Positions 40,629-48,523 of a stretch of DNA of 64,000 bases are shown piece by piece (the first letter of the stretch is position 1; every line of letters starts with the position of its first letter). The stretch comes from Streptomyces smyrnaeus (GTDB lineage Bacteria > Actinomycetota > Actinomycetes > Streptomycetales > Streptomycetaceae): assembly GCF_017676345.1 (NCBI RefSeq), contig NZ_JAFFZM010000011.1:1-64000 (forward strand). The letters are read 5' to 3'. The translations under genes were made by a program, and so were the position numbers. The notes below the pieces were generated by a model. The model was not told the origin of the DNA. It saw only the letters and a list, made by a program, of their open reading frames with translations, and did not search any database.

Positions 40629-41001
40629 GGACGCCCCTCCAGCCTCCCAGCCTCGTCGGCCCGGCACACGCAGCCGGTGGACACGCCCGTGGACACGTCC
40701 GTGGTCACCCGGGTAACCAGCGATCCAGCTCGGATGGCCGCATCCGGGCGCCCGGGCGCCCGGAGCTCGGATGGCCGTATCCGGTACCGGGCACCCGGGA
40801 AATACCGTCCACACGCGGTTGCGGCCGGTTGTTCGCCCGGCCCGCTCCGGTCGGCCGCGCTGCGCCACTCGCGTGCACATCGGTGCCGGACCAGCCGCTC
40901 CGCCAGCAGCGGGGTACCCGTTGGTATGGCCGGTGAGACCTCGGCTGCGCCACGTTCGACGACGGAGCAGACAGACGAGGGAGCAGAGAGAGGAGCCCCG
41001 G
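40629..41001. promoter_or_regulatory. Divergent region with probable long csp leader
   Basis: 373 bp between the glycosyltransferase and cold shock genes. Near-repeated CGCATCCGG / CGTATCCGG blocks with GCCCGG occur at 40738-40800. The cold shock message probably has an untranslated leader here, as is common for csp genes. I see no gene. Confidence 0.4.
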
Positions 41002-41205
41002 ATGCCTACCGGAAGAGTGAAGTGGTTCGACTCGGACAAGGGCTACGGATTCATCGAACAGGACGAGGGCGGCCCGGACGTGTTCGCCCACCAGACGAAC
41101 ATCGACGTCGAGGGCTATCGGGAGCTGACGGAGGGGCAGCAGGTGGAGTTCGAGGTCACCCAAGGACAAAAGGGACTCCAGGCCGAGCACATCCGCCCCC
41201 TGTGA
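41002..41205 (+). CDS. Cold shock protein (CspA family)
   Basis: 67-aa single cold-shock domain that binds single-stranded RNA/DNA and acts as an RNA chaperone. RNP1 is KGYGFIEQ (14-21) and RNP2 is VFAHQTNID (28-36). The usual VFVH(F/Y)S is altered to VFAHQT, which changes an aromatic contact. GRVKWFDSDKGYG is the standard opening. GGAG lies 8-9 nt before the ATG. Confidence 0.95.
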   Translation: MPTGRVKWFDSDKGYGFIEQDEGGPDVFAHQTNIDVEGYRELTEGQQVEFEVTQGQKGLQAEHIRPL

Positions 41206-41290
41206 TGATGGACGCCGCGATACGGCGCCCTGCGACACGCGGCAGGGCGGAACACTCCAGCCGGTGCGGCCGCCCCGGCTGCCGGGGCAC

Positions 41291-42142
41291 TCAGTGACGG
41301 TACGCGGCCGACGCGATGCGAACGAACGACCGGATCAACGGGTTGGTGTCGCCCTCGTTCCACACCGCCACCACCCGGCTCGGCGCCATGTCGGTCAGCG
41401 GCACCACGGCCAGCTCCGCCGGCAGGTCGTCGCCGAGCGGGGCCAGGCCGACCGTGCCGTTCCACAGCACGGCCTGCAGGCACTCCTGCACAACGCGCAC
41501 CACGGGGCCCTCGCGCGGTACGCCGCCGTTCCAGTACGACTGCCAGATCGGGTCGGTTCCCGGCGGGAACTGGAACCAGCGGCGCTCGCCCAGGTCGGCG
41601 ATCTGCAGCCGGTCGCGGCGGGCCAGCGGATCGTCGGCGCGCAGGACTGCGCCGACCGGATCGCTGCGCAGCTCGCGCACCGTCAGGGCGGTCTGGTCGA
41701 ACGGCGCCCGGGTCAGGGCGACATCGACCAGCCCGGCGCGCAGTCCGCAGGTCGGGTCGGCAAGATCGGTGTTGCGGACGCGGATGTCGACGCCGGGGTG
41801 GCCGCGGCGGAAGGCGGCGGCCAGCCTGGTGATGCCCCGATCGGTGCTGTCGCCCAGGATGCCGACGTCGAGGGTCGCGGCACCGGCCGCCGCGGTCACC
41901 CGGGCGCGGACGCGCTCGGCCTGCTCGAGCAGCGCCCGCGCCTCGTCGAGCAGCACCGCGCCCGCAGGCGTGAGTGTGACCCCGGCAGGTGAGCGGGTGA
42001 ACAGCAGGGCACCGACCTCGGCCTCCAGCTGCTTGATCGCCCGGCTCAGCGGCGGCTGGCTCATGTGCAGCCGAGCAGCGGCCCGCCCGAAGTGGAGCTC
42101 CTCCGCGACCGCCACGAAGTAGCGCAGGGTACGTAGCTCCAC
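41291..42142 (-). CDS. LysR-family regulator
   Basis: 283-aa LysR-type regulator. The winged helix is at 1-60 (LRTLRYFVAVAEELHFGRAA, then LHMSQPPLSRAIKQLEAEVG), followed by a periplasmic-binding-protein-like effector domain (TLDVGILGDSTDRGITRLAAAFRRGHPGVDI...). GTG 42142 gives the canonical VELRTLRYF start. The open frame to 42220 would add 26 residues through an inverted repeat, so it is rejected. The closest possible target is the reductase gene upstream on the same strand, but no divergent partner gene exists. Confidence 0.87.
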   Translation of the reverse strand: MELRTLRYFVAVAEELHFGRAAARLHMSQPPLSRAIKQLEAEVGALLFTRSPAGVTLTPAGAVLLDEARALLEQAERVRARVTAAAGAATLDVGILGDSTDRGITRLAAAFRRGHPGVDIRVRNTDLADPTCGLRAGLVDVALTRAPFDQTALTVRELRSDPVGAVLRADDPLARRDRLQIADLGERRWFQFPPGTDPIWQSYWNGGVPREGPVVRVVQECLQAVLWNGTVGLAPLGDDLPAELAVVPLTDMAPSRVVAVWNEGDTNPLIRSFVRIASAAYRH

Positions 42143-42149
42143 ACTGCAA

Positions 42150-42168
42150 CGATATCCGCAAGGTATCG
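42150..42168. promoter_or_regulatory. LysR-type autoregulatory site
   Basis: CGATATCCGCAAGGTATCG forms CGATA...TATCG, a partial dyad with the T-N11-A spacing typical of LysR proteins, 8 bp upstream of the GTG start. Autorepression is expected for the family. Confidence 0.5.
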
Positions 42169-42365
42169 GCGTCGCGGAATCGGCCTTGGACAGTCGCAGC
42201 GCACCGCAGACCGGCCCCACCGTGTCGGTGCGGCAGCCATCCTGAACCCGGCGGGACGAGACCGCCCGGCATGGGTCCGGCCGCGTGTCACTGGTTGGGG
42301 AAATGGGGTCTCCCTGATGCCGCTCAGGTCATGCGAGCCAGGCTGAGCTGCGACCGGACCGGCCT

Positions 42366-42956
42366 TCAGGCGCGGGTGTAGGTGAGGAAGGCCGCCCCGC
42401 TGTCCAGAACGGTGTGGCCCGTGAGATTCCAGACGCGCGGATCGAAGGCGGCCGTGCGGCCGAAGAGGGGTATGCCGGTGCCGGTGGTCAGCGGGCCCAG
42501 TTTGACAATGAGCCGGTCGATCTCGCCGTACAGGGCGCCCGCCAACTCGCCGCCGCCGATCAGCCAGATGTCCTTGCCGTCCTCCTGCTTCAGCTCCCGC
42601 ACCTTCGCCACCGGGTCGCCGGTGACCAACTCCACGGCCGGGTCGGGGCTCTCCGCCAGGGTGGTGGAGAACACCAGGTGCCGCAGGTGCGGATAGGCGT
42701 CGGTGATACCGGCGTCCAGGCCGATCTCGTACGACTTGCGTCCCTCGAGGACGGTGTCGAAATGGGTGCCCTCTGCTGTGACGGACAGTGCCTCCCTGGC
42801 CGGGGCGGGCAGCGTCTCGGGATACTCGGTGGCCAGGTGCTGCACATAGTCGTCGGGGATCGGCCAGAAGCCGTCAGGGCCTGTGGGGTCGGCGCCGTCG
42901 GGCCCGGCGATGAAGCCGTCGAGGGTAGCGGCGATGTAGTACACGAGTTTGCGCAC
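42366..42956 (-). CDS. Dihydrofolate reductase-like protein (RibD C-terminal family)
   Basis: 196-aa protein of the DHFR/RibD-C superfamily. Residues 1-15 read as the usual opening (RKLVYYIAATLDGFIAG); FDTVLEGRKSYEIG gives the NADPH-binding region, and DIWLIGGGELAGALYGEIDRL is the conserved GGG motif block. These stand-alone proteins of actinobacteria are NADPH-dependent reductases of unassigned substrate, not essential DHFR. GTG 42956 with AAGGGA 6 nt upstream. It is divergent from the dha operon by 460 bp. Confidence 0.86.
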   Translation of the reverse strand: MRKLVYYIAATLDGFIAGPDGADPTGPDGFWPIPDDYVQHLATEYPETLPAPAREALSVTAEGTHFDTVLEGRKSYEIGLDAGITDAYPHLRHLVFSTTLAESPDPAVELVTGDPVAKVRELKQEDGKDIWLIGGGELAGALYGEIDRLIVKLGPLTTGTGIPLFGRTAAFDPRVWNLTGHTVLDSGAAFLTYTRA

Positions 42957-43211
42957 GGAACGTCCCTTGTGGATCGGCAGGTCGGTCGCCCTCCGACCGG
43001 TCGGCCGACGGGGGCTCTATGATCACCGCGCATCCGGACCGGGACAATACTCGGCTGCGGAGCAGCTACGACTCCGAGCGTTCCACCGTGACCGGCACAC
43101 GGCAGAAGGCTGCAGCATGGCCATCCGCGCCGGCCGCCCAGAGGTAACACGGGTATCGAAGTGTCACGTGCGTAACAGATGCGTGACTGCCCACGTCCTG
43201 CGCGAGAGACT

Positions 43212-43383
43212 GTCCGATACGGACGAATGTCGATCAGAAGTTCGACTGACGTACTGTCAGAAAACTCAGCGACGACTCAGTATCAGCCCCGACAGTCCCC
43301 GCTCCGAGGCGCCGCGGAGCGCCGGGACCAACACACCTTGGATCCCTCGCAAATCTGTTGTGACCTGCGAAAATACCGGTCAC
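43212..43383. promoter_or_regulatory. Candidate operators upstream of dhaK
   Basis: Three perfect inverted repeats lie within 42957-43416: GTCCG-ATA-CGGAC (43212-43224), CTGAC-GTACT-GTCAG (43246-43260) and GTGACC-N12-GGTCAC (43360-43383), the last ending 33 bp before the dhaK start. The stretch is less GC-rich than its surroundings (caaatctgttgtg, gaaaatac). No dha regulator gene (DhaR, DhaS) lies nearby, so the protein that binds is unknown. The rest of the 460-bp gap shows no gene. Confidence 0.45.
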
Positions 43384-43416
43384 GGCGGTAGCTGCTACCC
43401 TCTCCCGGAGGTACAC

Positions 43417-44409
43417 ATGAGAATGCTGATCAACGTTCCCGAGTCCGTGGTGCCCGACGCGCTGCGCGGGATGGCGGCGGCTCATCCCGAGCTGACGGTG
43501 GACGTGGACAAGCGGGTGGTGGTCCGCAGGGACGCGCCCGTCGCCGGGAAGGTGGCGCTGATCTCGGGTGGCGGCTCCGGGCACGAGCCGCTGCACGGCG
43601 GGTTCGTGGGGCCCGGAATGCTGGACGCCGCGTGCCCGGGCGAGATCTTCACCTCTCCCGTCCCCGACCAGATGGTCGCGGCAGCCGCGGCCGTGGACAG
43701 CGGCGAGGGCGTGCTGTTCATCGTCAAGAACTACACCGGGGACGTACTCAACTTCGACATGGCCGCGGAACTGGCCGAGGACGAGGGGCTGCGCGTCGGC
43801 AAGGTGCTGGTCGAAGACGATGTGGCGGTCACCGACAGCACGCACACCGCCGGACGCCGGGGAACCGGCGCCACACTGTTCGTCGAGAAGATCGCCGGCG
43901 CGCTCGCCGCCGAGGGAGCGCCGCTGGAGCGGGTGGAGGCGATCGCGCGCCAGGTGGCCGACTCCGCGCGCAGCTTCGGAGTGGCGCTGAGCGCGTGCAG
44001 CACGCCTGCCAAGGGCGGCCCGATGTTCGAACTGCCGCCGGGCGAGCTGGAGTTGGGCGTGGGCATCCATGGAGAACCGGGCCGCGAGCGCCGGGCGATG
44101 ATGACCGCGGGTGAGATCGCGGACTTCGCCGTCGACGCCGTGCTGGAGGACCTGCGGCCCGAGGAACCGGTGCTGGCGCTGGTCAACGGCATGGGCTCGA
44201 CACCGCTGCTGGAGCTGTACGGGTTCTGCGGCGAGGTGCACCGGGTCCTGGCTGAGCGACGGATTCCGGTCGCCCGTACTCTCGTCGGCAACTATGTGAC
44301 CTCGCTGGACATGGCGGGCGCCTCCGTGACGCTGTGCCGGGCCGACGAGGAACTGCTGCGGCTGTGGGACGCGCCCGTGCGCACCCCGGGGCTGCGGTGG
44401 GGCGTCTGA
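43417..44409 (+). CDS. dhaK: Dihydroxyacetone kinase subunit DhaK
   Basis: 330-aa substrate-binding subunit of the PTS-dependent dihydroxyacetone kinase. It forms a covalent hemiaminal with dihydroxyacetone through a histidine. His218 in GIHGEPG occupies the same number as in the Escherichia coli protein. Other marks are ISGGGSGHEPLHGGFVG (49-65) and VKNYTGDVLNFDMA (103-116). CGGAGGT lies before the ATG. It is the first gene of dhaK-dhaL-dhaM. The product dihydroxyacetone phosphate enters glycolysis. Confidence 0.95.
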   Translation: MRMLINVPESVVPDALRGMAAAHPELTVDVDKRVVVRRDAPVAGKVALISGGGSGHEPLHGGFVGPGMLDAACPGEIFTSPVPDQMVAAAAAVDSGEGVLFIVKNYTGDVLNFDMAAELAEDEGLRVGKVLVEDDVAVTDSTHTAGRRGTGATLFVEKIAGALAAEGAPLERVEAIARQVADSARSFGVALSACSTPAKGGPMFELPPGELELGVGIHGEPGRERRAMMTAGEIADFAVDAVLEDLRPEEPVLALVNGMGSTPLLELYGFCGEVHRVLAERRIPVARTLVGNYVTSLDMAGASVTLCRADEELLRLWDAPVRTPGLRWGV

Positions 44410-44480
44410 GGTCTCGCCGGGCGGCGCCACGGCACGACATCAGCGGACAGCGGACAGCACGGCGTTACAGCATGAGGGCA

Positions 44481-44520
44481 GGCACCAGCACTGCAGGGCA
44501 TCCGCCGCAGTGCTGGTGCC
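44481..44520 (+). terminator. 14-bp hairpin between dhaK and dhaL
   Basis: GGCACCAGCACTGC (44481-44494) pairs perfectly with 44507-44520, loop 12 nt. It sits in the 152-nt spacer inside the dha operon, 41 nt before dhaL. It could be a partial terminator, a stability element protecting the dhaK part of the message, or an attenuator. Confidence 0.75.
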
Positions 44521-44561
44521 ATCAACAGCACCACGACCGGGACAGCGGCGAAGGAGCAGGA

Positions 44562-45269
44562 GTGAGCGGCAAGGTGACGAACGACGCCGGCGGGTCCGGC
44601 GAAGGCGGCGAGGGCGCGCAAGAGCTGGACGCCGCCTTCTTCGCACGCTGGATGACGACCGCCGCGGACGCGGTCTCCCACGAGGCCGACCGGCTGACCG
44701 AGCTCGACTCGGCGATCGGGGACGCGGACCACGGCGGCAATATGCGCCGCGGCTTCGAGGCGGTACGCGAGGAGCTGGGCGAGGACGTGCCCGGCACGCC
44801 GGGTGCCGTGCTGATGACGGCGGGCCGGAAGCTGGTCTCCACGGTCGGCGGGGCCTCCGGCCCGCTGTACGGCACGCTGCTGCGCCGTACCGGCAAGGCA
44901 CTCGGCACCGGGGAGCGGGTCGGCCGCGAGGAACTGGCGGCTGCGCTGCGTACCGGGATCGATGCGGTGGCGCAACTGGGCGGTGCCGCCGTGGGCGACA
45001 AGACGATGCTCGACGCGCTGTACCCGGCCGTCGAAGCGCTGGCCGACAGCGGCGGCAAGGACTTCGAGGCGGCGCGGGCGGCGGCCGAGCGCGGCGCTGA
45101 GGAAACGGTGCCGCTCCAGGCCCGCAAGGGCCGGGCCAGCTATCTGGGCGAGCGCAGCATCGGGCACCAGGACCCCGGCGCGACCTCGGCTGCGCTGTTG
45201 GTGGCCGCACTGGCGGCAGCGGACGCCGGGCAGGACGCGGCAACGAGTGACAGCGGCGGGAGTGAGTGA
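44562..45269 (+). CDS. dhaL: Dihydroxyacetone kinase subunit DhaL
   Basis: 235-aa ADP-binding subunit that passes phosphate from DhaM to dihydroxyacetone on DhaK. The Mg-ADP site is visible: Asp49 (LTELDSAIGDADHGGNM) with Asp54 and Asp56, then GGASGPLYGTLL and GDKTMLDAL. An N-terminal Gly/Glu-rich extension of about 20 residues and a C-terminal Ala/Ser tail surround the core. GTG 44562 follows AAGGAGCAGGA. Its stop is 2 nt before dhaM. Confidence 0.94.
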   Translation: MSGKVTNDAGGSGEGGEGAQELDAAFFARWMTTAADAVSHEADRLTELDSAIGDADHGGNMRRGFEAVREELGEDVPGTPGAVLMTAGRKLVSTVGGASGPLYGTLLRRTGKALGTGERVGREELAAALRTGIDAVAQLGGAAVGDKTMLDALYPAVEALADSGGKDFEAARAAAERGAEETVPLQARKGRASYLGERSIGHQDPGATSAALLVAALAAADAGQDAATSDSGGSE

Positions 45270-45271
45270 GC

Positions 45272-45688
45272 ATGGCGGAGGCGAACGAGGGCAAGCGGGT
45301 AGGGATCGTCCTGGTCTCGCACAGCAAGGAGGTCGCCGACTCCGTCGCGCGGCTGGCGGCCGGGCTGGCCGGGGTGCCGGACGCGCTGGTCGCCGGTGCC
45401 GGCGGGCTGCCCGACGGAGGGCTGGGCACCAGTGAGGAGCTGATCGTCGAGGCCGCGCACCGGATGGACGAAGGAGCAGGTGTCGCGCTCCTGGTCGATC
45501 TGGGCAGTGCGGTGCTGACGGTCAAGACGCTGCTGGCCGAAGGTGACGAGCTGCCCGAGCCGGCGCGGCTGGTGGACGCCCCGCTGGTCGAGGGCGCGGT
45601 CGCCGCAGTGGTGACTGCCGCGGGCGGCGGCGACCTGGCGGCGGTGGCCGCTGCCGCCGAGGAGGCATACACCTACCGCAAGCTCTGA
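45272..45688 (+). CDS. dhaM: Dihydroxyacetone kinase phosphotransfer subunit DhaM (EIIA-type)
   Basis: 138-aa single-domain DhaM of the mannose-EIIA fold. The phosphorylated histidine is His17 in VLVSHSKEVA. AGAGGLPDGGLGTS and ALLVDLGSAVLTVKTLL are family blocks. It lacks the fused HPr and EI-like domains of the enterobacterial protein, so it must receive phosphate from free HPr encoded elsewhere. This ties dihydroxyacetone use to the PTS. ATG 45272 has GGGAG 9 nt upstream; GTG 45266 is too close to that site. Confidence 0.93.
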   Translation: MAEANEGKRVGIVLVSHSKEVADSVARLAAGLAGVPDALVAGAGGLPDGGLGTSEELIVEAAHRMDEGAGVALLVDLGSAVLTVKTLLAEGDELPEPARLVDAPLVEGAVAAVVTAAGGGDLAAVAAAAEEAYTYRKL

Positions 45689-45689
45689 G

Positions 45690-45760
45690 CGGCGGTGCGG
45701 CGGCGGGACCCGGCCGTCTTCGGGCCCCGCCGCACCGCCGTCCGCAGGCCCCGCGGGGCC
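45690..45760. terminator. Terminator between dhaM and Nudix gene
   Basis: The perfect 14-bp stem CGGCGGTGCGGCGG (45690-45703) with 45727-45740 begins just after the dhaM stop. A second 14-bp palindrome, GGCCCCGCGGGGCC (45747-45760), lies 16 nt from the convergent Nudix stop. Confidence 0.85.
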
Positions 45761-45776
45761 GTGTCGCTCCCCCGTG

Positions 45777-46274
45777 TCAACTGATCGCGTGCGGGGAGGT
45801 CGAGAACCAGGCAGGGCCCTCCTGGACGGCCTGCTTGATGCGGAAGTGTGCGTACTCCTTCATCGTCGGCAGCTCATCCAGGCCGAACCAGCCGACCTCC
45901 AGGGACTCGTCGTCGTTGACCCGCACGGCGCTCGCCGCCTCTGCGTCGGCGCGGCAGCGGAAGGTGATGTCCATGAACTGGCAGATGTCGCCGTTGGGGT
46001 AGGTGATCGGCTCGTGCCGGCCGTGGACGAGAACGACACGCTCCGGCACGCAGCGCACATTGGTCTCCTCGAACACCTCGCGCACCGCGCAGTCCGCCGG
46101 CTCCTCGCCGGGCTCCGGGATACCGCCGATCACCGACCACCGGCCGTTGTCGGCTCGCCGTCCGAGAAGCACCCGGCCCTGGTCGTCGAAGACGACGGCA
46201 CTGACGCCGGGCAGATAGAGCAGTTGGTGCCCTGCGGAACGCCGCAGATCGCGGATGAAGTCGGGAGTCGCCAT
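45777..46274 (-). CDS. Nudix hydrolase
   Basis: 165-aa Nudix-family pyrophosphohydrolase. The Nudix box is present and intact at about residues 49-71 (GGIPEPGEEPADCAV, then REVFEETN), with the catalytic glutamates. A beta-strand core precedes it (GVSAVVFDDQGRVLLGRRAD). The substrate could be a nucleotide diphosphate derivative or an oxidised nucleotide; sequence alone does not say. It lies 51 nt downstream of the small membrane protein gene on the same strand. Confidence 0.9.
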   Translation of the reverse strand: MATPDFIRDLRRSAGHQLLYLPGVSAVVFDDQGRVLLGRRADNGRWSVIGGIPEPGEEPADCAVREVFEETNVRCVPERVVLVHGRHEPITYPNGDICQFMDITFRCRADAEAASAVRVNDDESLEVGWFGLDELPTMKEYAHFRIKQAVQEGPAWFSTSPHAIS

Positions 46275-46325
46275 GCCCCGACCCTACGTCCCGGCGGGTG
46301 GTCCCCGCGCGAGATAACAGGCAGG

Positions 46326-46496
46326 TCAGTGCACCTGCCGGTCCCGTAGGACCCACAGCCCCGCCCCGCAGGCCAGCACGCCCAGCCCCGTCAGCACACT
46401 GAGCACTATCTGGGTGGCGCCGCCCGGGCCCGCGAGGCTGAGGAAGACGTTGGCGAGGACGCAGAAGGCGAGCACGAGCCAGAGCAGGGACTTCAC
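46326..46496 (-). CDS. 56-aa membrane protein
   Basis: Small gene read from the sequence: GTG 46496 with GGAGGAG 4 nt upstream, stop at 46326. It has two hydrophobic helices, LLWLVLAFCVLANVFLSLAG and IVLSVLTGLGVLACGAGLWVL, joined by a short Pro/Gly loop and ended by a basic RDRQVH tail. This is a typical small actinobacterial membrane protein with both ends probably inside. Function unknown. It is divergent from the two-component system and upstream of the Nudix gene. Confidence 0.75.
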   Translation of the reverse strand: MKSLLWLVLAFCVLANVFLSLAGPGGATQIVLSVLTGLGVLACGAGLWVLRDRQVH

Positions 46497-46706
46497 GGGA
46501 CTCCTCCGTGGACGGTCGAATTGTGCCGAGCGGATCAACGTGCCCAGCGGTTGCACACCCGGAGATGGTGGGCGGACTCGAAGAGCGCCTCGATCACCGT
46601 CCACTCTCCCCTGCCGCCGGCCGCCGGCCCATAGTGCTGGCTCCCGGACGGAAGGTGGAGCCAGCTCCACCGCGCGACGGGCCCGGGCCCGCTTACGCTG
46701 ATCGAC

Positions 46707-47891
46707 ATGCGACGGGTCCCGGTGCGAGAGGTGCTGCGGGGCGCGGCGCGGGCCTCGTTCCACCTGGCGACGGGGGCCGGGCTCAGCCTCGTCTGCTATG
46801 TGATGATCGGTCTGATGCTGCTCGCGGCCACGGCGACCGCCTGCGTCATCGGCGCCGGCATGCTGCCCGAGACGGTACGGGTGCTGCGCGGGCTGGCGGG
46901 CTTCGAGCGGCGCCGGACCGCGGCCTGGCTCGGTGTTCCCGTGCCGGAGAAGTATCTCCCGCTGGACCAGGGCTCGTTGCTGGAGCGCGTCCGCAGCGCG
47001 GCGACCGACCCGGGTACCCATCGGGACCTGCGCTGGCTGGCCGCACAGCTGGTGTACGGGCTGACCCTGTGTTACGCGGCGATGCTGTTGTGGCCGCTGG
47101 GCTTGCTGGTGGACGGTGTGTGGTGCGGACTGGCCCGCCGGTCGGCGGTGCTGCTGCCCCGGCTCACGGACCTTGCCGACCTTCAGGCACGAATATCCCG
47201 GCTGCTGCTCCTCCCCTCCCCCAGCGCCCGGCTCTCCGAGCGGGTCGACGAGCTCGCGGCGACCCGCGCGGGCGCCGTGGCGGCCCACGGCGCGGAGCTG
47301 CGGCGCATCGAGCGGGACCTGCACGACGGCGCCCAGGCGCACCTGGTGGCGTTGTCGATGCGGCTGGGGATGGCGCGCCGCGCCCATGAGCGGGACCCGG
47401 CCGCCGCCCGGTCCCTGTTGGACGCCGCGCAGGACCAGGCCGAGGAAGCGCTGGCCGACCTGCGGCACGTGGTGCGCGGTATCCATCCGCCGGTGCTCAC
47501 CGACCGGGGGCTGGTGGGCGCGGTCCGGGCGCTCGCGGCCGGGAGCGGGCTGGAGGTGTCGGTCGTGGCACGGCAGTTGGCGGACGGTCCCGAGGACGGG
47601 GCGCGGGCCCCGGCCGCCATCGAGGCGGCCGCCTACTTCGTCGTCGCCGAGGGGTTGACCAACGCGGCCAAGCACAGTGGCGCCGAGCGGGCAGAGGTGG
47701 AACTGCGACGCGAGGAGAAGCTGTTGCGGGTACGGGTGCGGGACGAGGGGTGCGGCGGCGCCGACGAGAGTGCCGGGACCGGTCTTCTCGGTGTCCGTCG
47801 CAGAGTGGCGGCGCTGGACGGCGCCGTATGGGTGACGAGCCCTCCGGGGGGACCGACCGTGGTCGAAGTGGAGCTGCCGTGCGTGTGGTGA
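46707..47891 (+). CDS. Two-component sensor histidine kinase (HPK7/NarL-partner type)
   Basis: 394-aa membrane kinase. An N-terminal sensor region with four hydrophobic segments (20-50, 110-145) resembles the Streptomyces Sensor domain. The HisKA_3 dimerisation domain carries the phospho-acceptor His206 in RIERDLHDGAQAHLV, and the HATPase domain has AEGLTNAAKHSGAERAEV (N box) and GTGLLGVRRRV (G box). The signal is unknown. The last 13 nt overlap the response regulator gene. It faces a convergent FtsX-type ABC transporter, a common pairing for cell-envelope or peptide responses. Confidence 0.92.
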   Translation: MRRVPVREVLRGAARASFHLATGAGLSLVCYVMIGLMLLAATATACVIGAGMLPETVRVLRGLAGFERRRTAAWLGVPVPEKYLPLDQGSLLERVRSAATDPGTHRDLRWLAAQLVYGLTLCYAAMLLWPLGLLVDGVWCGLARRSAVLLPRLTDLADLQARISRLLLLPSPSARLSERVDELAATRAGAVAAHGAELRRIERDLHDGAQAHLVALSMRLGMARRAHERDPAAARSLLDAAQDQAEEALADLRHVVRGIHPPVLTDRGLVGAVRALAAGSGLEVSVVARQLADGPEDGARAPAAIEAAAYFVVAEGLTNAAKHSGAERAEVELRREEKLLRVRVRDEGCGGADESAGTGLLGVRRRVAALDGAVWVTSPPGGPTVVEVELPCVW

Positions 47892-48523
47892 TCGCTGAGG
47901 ACAATGCCCTGCTTCGGGAGGGGCTGGTGTTGCTGCTGGGTTCTGCGGGGCACGAGGTGGCGGGGGTGGCCGCCACCGGTCCCGAGGTGTTGCCACTGTT
48001 GCTGGAGCAGCGCCCGGACGTGGCCGTTCTCGACGTGCGGCTGCCGCCCGGCTTCCGCGACGAGGGGCTGCGCGCGGCGCTGGACGCCCGCCGGAAGCTA
48101 CCGGGCCTGCCGGTACTGGTGCTCTCGCAGTATGTGGAGGAAACGTACGCGGCGGAACTCCTCGGCGGCGGGGCGCACGGAGTGGGCTATCTGCTCAAGG
48201 ACCGGGTGGGCCGGGTGGACGAGTTCCTGGAGGCGCTGGAGCGGGTCGCGACAGGAGGCACCGCGCTGGACCCGGAGGTGGTCACCGAGCTGATGTCCCG
48301 GGGCCGGGGCGGTGGGCCGCTGGACGGGCTGACGCCGCGGGAGGAGGAGGTGTTGCGGCTGATGGCCGAAGGCCGCGACAACACCACCATCGCCCAGGCC
48401 CTGGTCATCACGGAGCGTTCGGTCCACAAGCACATCGGGAACGTCTTCGCGAAGCTGGGGCTGCCGCCCAGCGACAGCGGACACCGCAGGGTCCTTGCCG
48501 TGTTGGCCTATCTGAGGCGCTGA
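47879..48523 (+). CDS. NarL/LuxR-family response regulator
   Basis: 214-aa response regulator. The receiver domain has the acidic pair Glu7-Asp8, the phosphorylated Asp52 (VAVLDVRLP) and LLKDRVGRVDEF (Lys near 104). The C-terminal LuxR helix-turn-helix is GLTPREEEVLRLMAEGRDN, then TTIAQALVITERSVHKHI. GTG 47879 overlaps the kinase gene, so the pair is translationally coupled. Its 3' 116 nt are also covered by the reading frame of the convergent permease gene. Confidence 0.93.
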   Translation: MRVVIAEDNALLREGLVLLLGSAGHEVAGVAATGPEVLPLLLEQRPDVAVLDVRLPPGFRDEGLRAALDARRKLPGLPVLVLSQYVEETYAAELLGGGAHGVGYLLKDRVGRVDEFLEALERVATGGTALDPEVVTELMSRGRGGGPLDGLTPREEEVLRLMAEGRDNTTIAQALVITERSVHKHIGNVFAKLGLPPSDSGHRRVLAVLAYLRR

